From Botryococcus braunii (lineage: Eukaryota; Chlorophyta; Trebouxiophyceae), in assembly GCA_002005505.1 (NCBI GenBank), contig KV908697.1, positions 93,600-103,599 of the forward strand: a DNA stretch of 10,000 nt, read 5' to 3'. The first letter of the stretch is position 1; every line of letters starts with the position of its first letter. The translations under genes were made by a program, and so were the position numbers. This document shows positions 8,259-10,000 of the stretch, piece by piece. The notes beneath the pieces were generated by a model. It was not told where the DNA came from. It saw only the letters and a list, made by a program, of their open reading frames with translations, and searched no databases.

Positions 8259-9403
8259 CTAACCTGCCTCTGGTACCCTAGTTACTGTCCCAGTTTCAGG
8301 GTCGTACCAAACATAAATTCTATTTGGATTGTAGTTCGTTACCACAACAGAACCAGACGGCACTGGAATGCAAGTCTTGGCAGTAGCATTTCGAAGCTCA
8401 GCTATAGCCCTTTTGTAGTCTGTACCAAGCACATCTGGCCACGAGCAGGTGGCTCCAACTTCTGCGCATGGATCTGCCTCAATGTCACTAAGGGTCCAGG
8501 TGCTTGGATCTTCCGGTAACCCTGCAAAAATGATAAATGCAAATGCGTTCAAATGCTTACACAGAATGCACTGCAACCAGTCCTTAAGCAGTTGGAAAAG
8601 TGCTACCTGCGTATATATATGGTATGCAATACATATGTAGCCAAGTATAATATACAATGTGTACATATACACATTTGCAGTACCCCTTGCTTACATGGTC
8701 TCACGCTTTCTTTGGATATTGCAAGAGGGTCTAATTAGTCAATTAAGTAACAAGTTGTAAACATCATGAAGCCCTCACTGGTTAGATACAAAGATTCCCC
8801 TGTGTTAAGTACTAGGAGCACATCTCATTGCAAATGATGTAACAGAAAAGAGGGGAAGAAGATATGTCTACAGTTATTTCTTTTGCAACTAACAAGTACA
8901 CAATTATTCAGCTGTCTCAATCATGCTCTGCAGTTTATCAAAACAACAATTGTGCCTGTCCATCTAGCAATTTCTTGGAGGCTGTTGAACCAGTCGGTCG
9001 ATCATCCAACTGAAATGGGCATTTGAAGAGCTTATTTAAATGATCAAAGGATTTGTTTACCGAGGTAAAAGGGAGTCCTTGCGTCAGTTAGGATGGAAAA
9101 GGAATGCGCCTTAGAGTTGCTATAATTGGCAGTCTCTGTGCCGGCATGAGTTCTGTTGTTCTTGACATCTGAAAAGAGCTGCCAGGGGATCGACAAAGTC
9201 ACATTTCCGTCGGGTCCTGTTTCAAATGTATAGTTCTGCAGGAATTCCTGTCTGGTCAACTGCATCAGTGGGCAAGCAAGGACTTTCTTTCTCTCCAGTG
9301 TATGTTTAACAAAGACAACTCTGGGAAATCCAACAAATTTTCGAACGCTTATCAGGACGGTTGTGGACATAAGTAATAAGAGGCTGCCTGGTCTGTAGAT
9401 CAT
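8259..9403 (-). CDS. Putative secreted serine-protease inhibitor, potato inhibitor I (eglin/CI-2) family
   Basis: The exons are 9403-9061 and 8521-8259 on the - strand, predicting 201 residues. Residues 1-23 look like a signal peptide (MIYRPGSLLLLMSTTVLIS). Residues about 45-140 are unrecognised and rich in N-glycosylation sequons, at N57, N67, N83 and N93; a fifth is N159, inside the domain. Residues 142-201 match potato inhibitor I: WPDVLG at 142-147, GSVVVTNYNPNRIYVWYDP at 171-189, and the family ending VTRVPEAG at 194-201. Family members block subtilisin- or chymotrypsin-like proteases through an exposed loop. Aligned without gaps to eglin c from its GSPVTLD loop to the end, the scissile pair is T176-N177. 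The loop-bracing arginine equivalent to eglin R51 is kept (R182), while that of R53 is Tyr (Y184). Cysteines are C44, C133, C140 and C165. The family call is strong. The ATG at 9403 is less certain, because another frame is open over 9306-9403 and the first exon could begin later, for example after GATGCAG near 9257. Confidence 0.72.
8522..9060 (-). other. Intron of the inhibitor gene (539 bp, phase 1)
   Basis: On the - strand the donor is TACCTCG|GTAAAC and the acceptor is TTTTTGCAG|GGTTACC. The split glycine codon is restored exactly (G|GG), giving FYL-G-LPEDP. On either side, read-through soon loses protein character. The intron has no recognisable content. Confidence 0.72.
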
Positions 9404-9891
9404 CCTTTGCCTTAGCCAATACGACCGCTTTGGAATCCTGTCGCGCTACATGCCAACAAACAAATGCTATATTACAAGCCGATAAAACTGTAGCTTCGGG
9501 GTCGCTTGGGCATAAGATGATCAAATTTGACTGCTCGGTGCTCCCCAGATCACCGGCATAGTATTGTAGCACATGCTTCTAAATAGATCTTCAGCTGAAC
9601 GCCCCACCAAAGTCTTTTCAAGGTTCATTTTCATTATTTCACCTTGCAGTTCGAGCTTAAGATTTGAAATAATTTTCATTTCAAAAGGAAGGTATCCCGC
9701 GAACTGTGCGTCACAGTTGGCTCAAGTTGGTGCGAATTGCAGATTTTACCTAGCAAAGCTCTCACCTGATCTTTGATGAGATTCGTGAACGTACGTAAAG
9801 CACAGGGCTGGGGTTGGGAAGTATCTTGGCGTTTAAAATCGAACGTTAGACTGGAATCCTTCTGTTGGGCAGCACGAGTCGCTCGGGGCAT
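9306..9891 (-). CDS. Possible two-exon gene or upstream exons, function unknown
   Basis: On the - strand an ATG at 9891 opens 42 codons (MPRATRAAQQKDSSLTFDF onward) ending at the strong donor GATCAG|GTGAGA, at 9766. A possible acceptor, CTATTTAG, precedes 9578. From there a frame in matching phase 0 stays open for 90 codons to a stop at 9306, giving 132 residues in total. The second part includes YYAGDLGSTEQSNLIILC and QPLITYVHNRPDKRSKICW. No domain is recognised. The end of this frame overlaps the first exon of the inhibitor in another frame, so both cannot be complete as drawn. Possible explanations are alternative 5' exons of the inhibitor gene, a separate gene, or a decayed one. A third - strand frame at 9521-9679 (52 codons, MKIISNLKLELQGEIMKMN onward) is also open and adds to the uncertainty. 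Confidence 0.27.
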
Positions 9892-9900
9892 CCTCAATGA

Positions 9901-9964
9901 GTCCGCAGAGACTCCTCACGGCCCGGTCTCCAACTGGCGACCGGGCCGACTTGAGGAGTCGGAC
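9901..9964. repeat. GC-rich nested inverted repeat (possible cruciform or hairpin)
   Basis: Two consecutive 9-bp stems nest: GACTCCTCA (9910-9918) with TGAGGAGTC (9952-9960), and GGCCCGGTC (9920-9928) with GACCGGGCC (9939-9947). They are separated only by C on one side and GACT on the other, with a 10-base apical loop. An outer GTCCG (9901-9905) pairs with CGGAC (9960-9964). It lies just upstream of the candidate start at 9891 on the - strand. The rest of the window end is GC-rich, unlike most of the intergenic DNA. Confidence 0.85.
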
Positions 9965-10000
9965 CCGCCACGTGGCGCCCAGCTAAGGCGAGGCTTGGAG

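Overview
The window is eukaryotic nuclear DNA. Every convincing protein reading is broken by GT-AG introns of about 0.5 to 0.9 kb. Genes are sparse, intergenic DNA is AT-richer than the exons, and there are two long CA microsatellites, a 21-base C run, a minisatellite and many palindromes. I see no bacterial operon structure, no tRNA or rRNA, no CRISPR array and no recognisable transposase. The lineage cannot be fixed from sequence alone; a green alga or other unicellular photosynthetic eukaryote is a guess.

Left part (1-4500, + strand): two neighbouring genes encode small multi-pass membrane proteins that look like paralogues. Gene A (279-1187, 5' end unresolved) and gene B (3115-4491) each have a penultimate exon ending in a hydrophobic segment plus LK or LR. 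A phase-0 intron follows, then a last exon opening with xxAERGxLSD and carrying two more hydrophobic segments. The shared intron position and junction motif point to tandem duplication followed by strong divergence. I do not recognise the family. Gene A's intron holds a minisatellite of about 155 bp. Gene B's intron holds a nested direct repeat of about 315 bp. Between the genes lie a long alternating purine-pyrimidine tract with (CA)25 and a C21 run.

Middle (4500-8250): no gene I can defend. It contains (CA)37, an adjacent 22-bp palindrome, a short tandem repeat near 7340-7430, and three perfect palindromes of 34, 20 and 30 bp within about 830 bp.

Right part (8250-10000, - strand): a two-exon gene (exons 9061-9403 and 8259-8521) predicts a 201-residue protein. 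It has a hydrophobic leader, five N-glycosylation sequons and a C-terminal potato inhibitor I (eglin/CI-2) domain, so it is probably a secreted serine-protease inhibitor. The codon split by its intron joins exactly in frame. Upstream on the same strand is a second possible gene or set of 5' exons (9306-9891) that partly overlaps it in another frame. The window ends with a GC-rich nested inverted repeat (9901-9964).

The two best candidates for novelty are the duplicated four-segment membrane proteins and the inhibitor with an unusual predicted reactive site.
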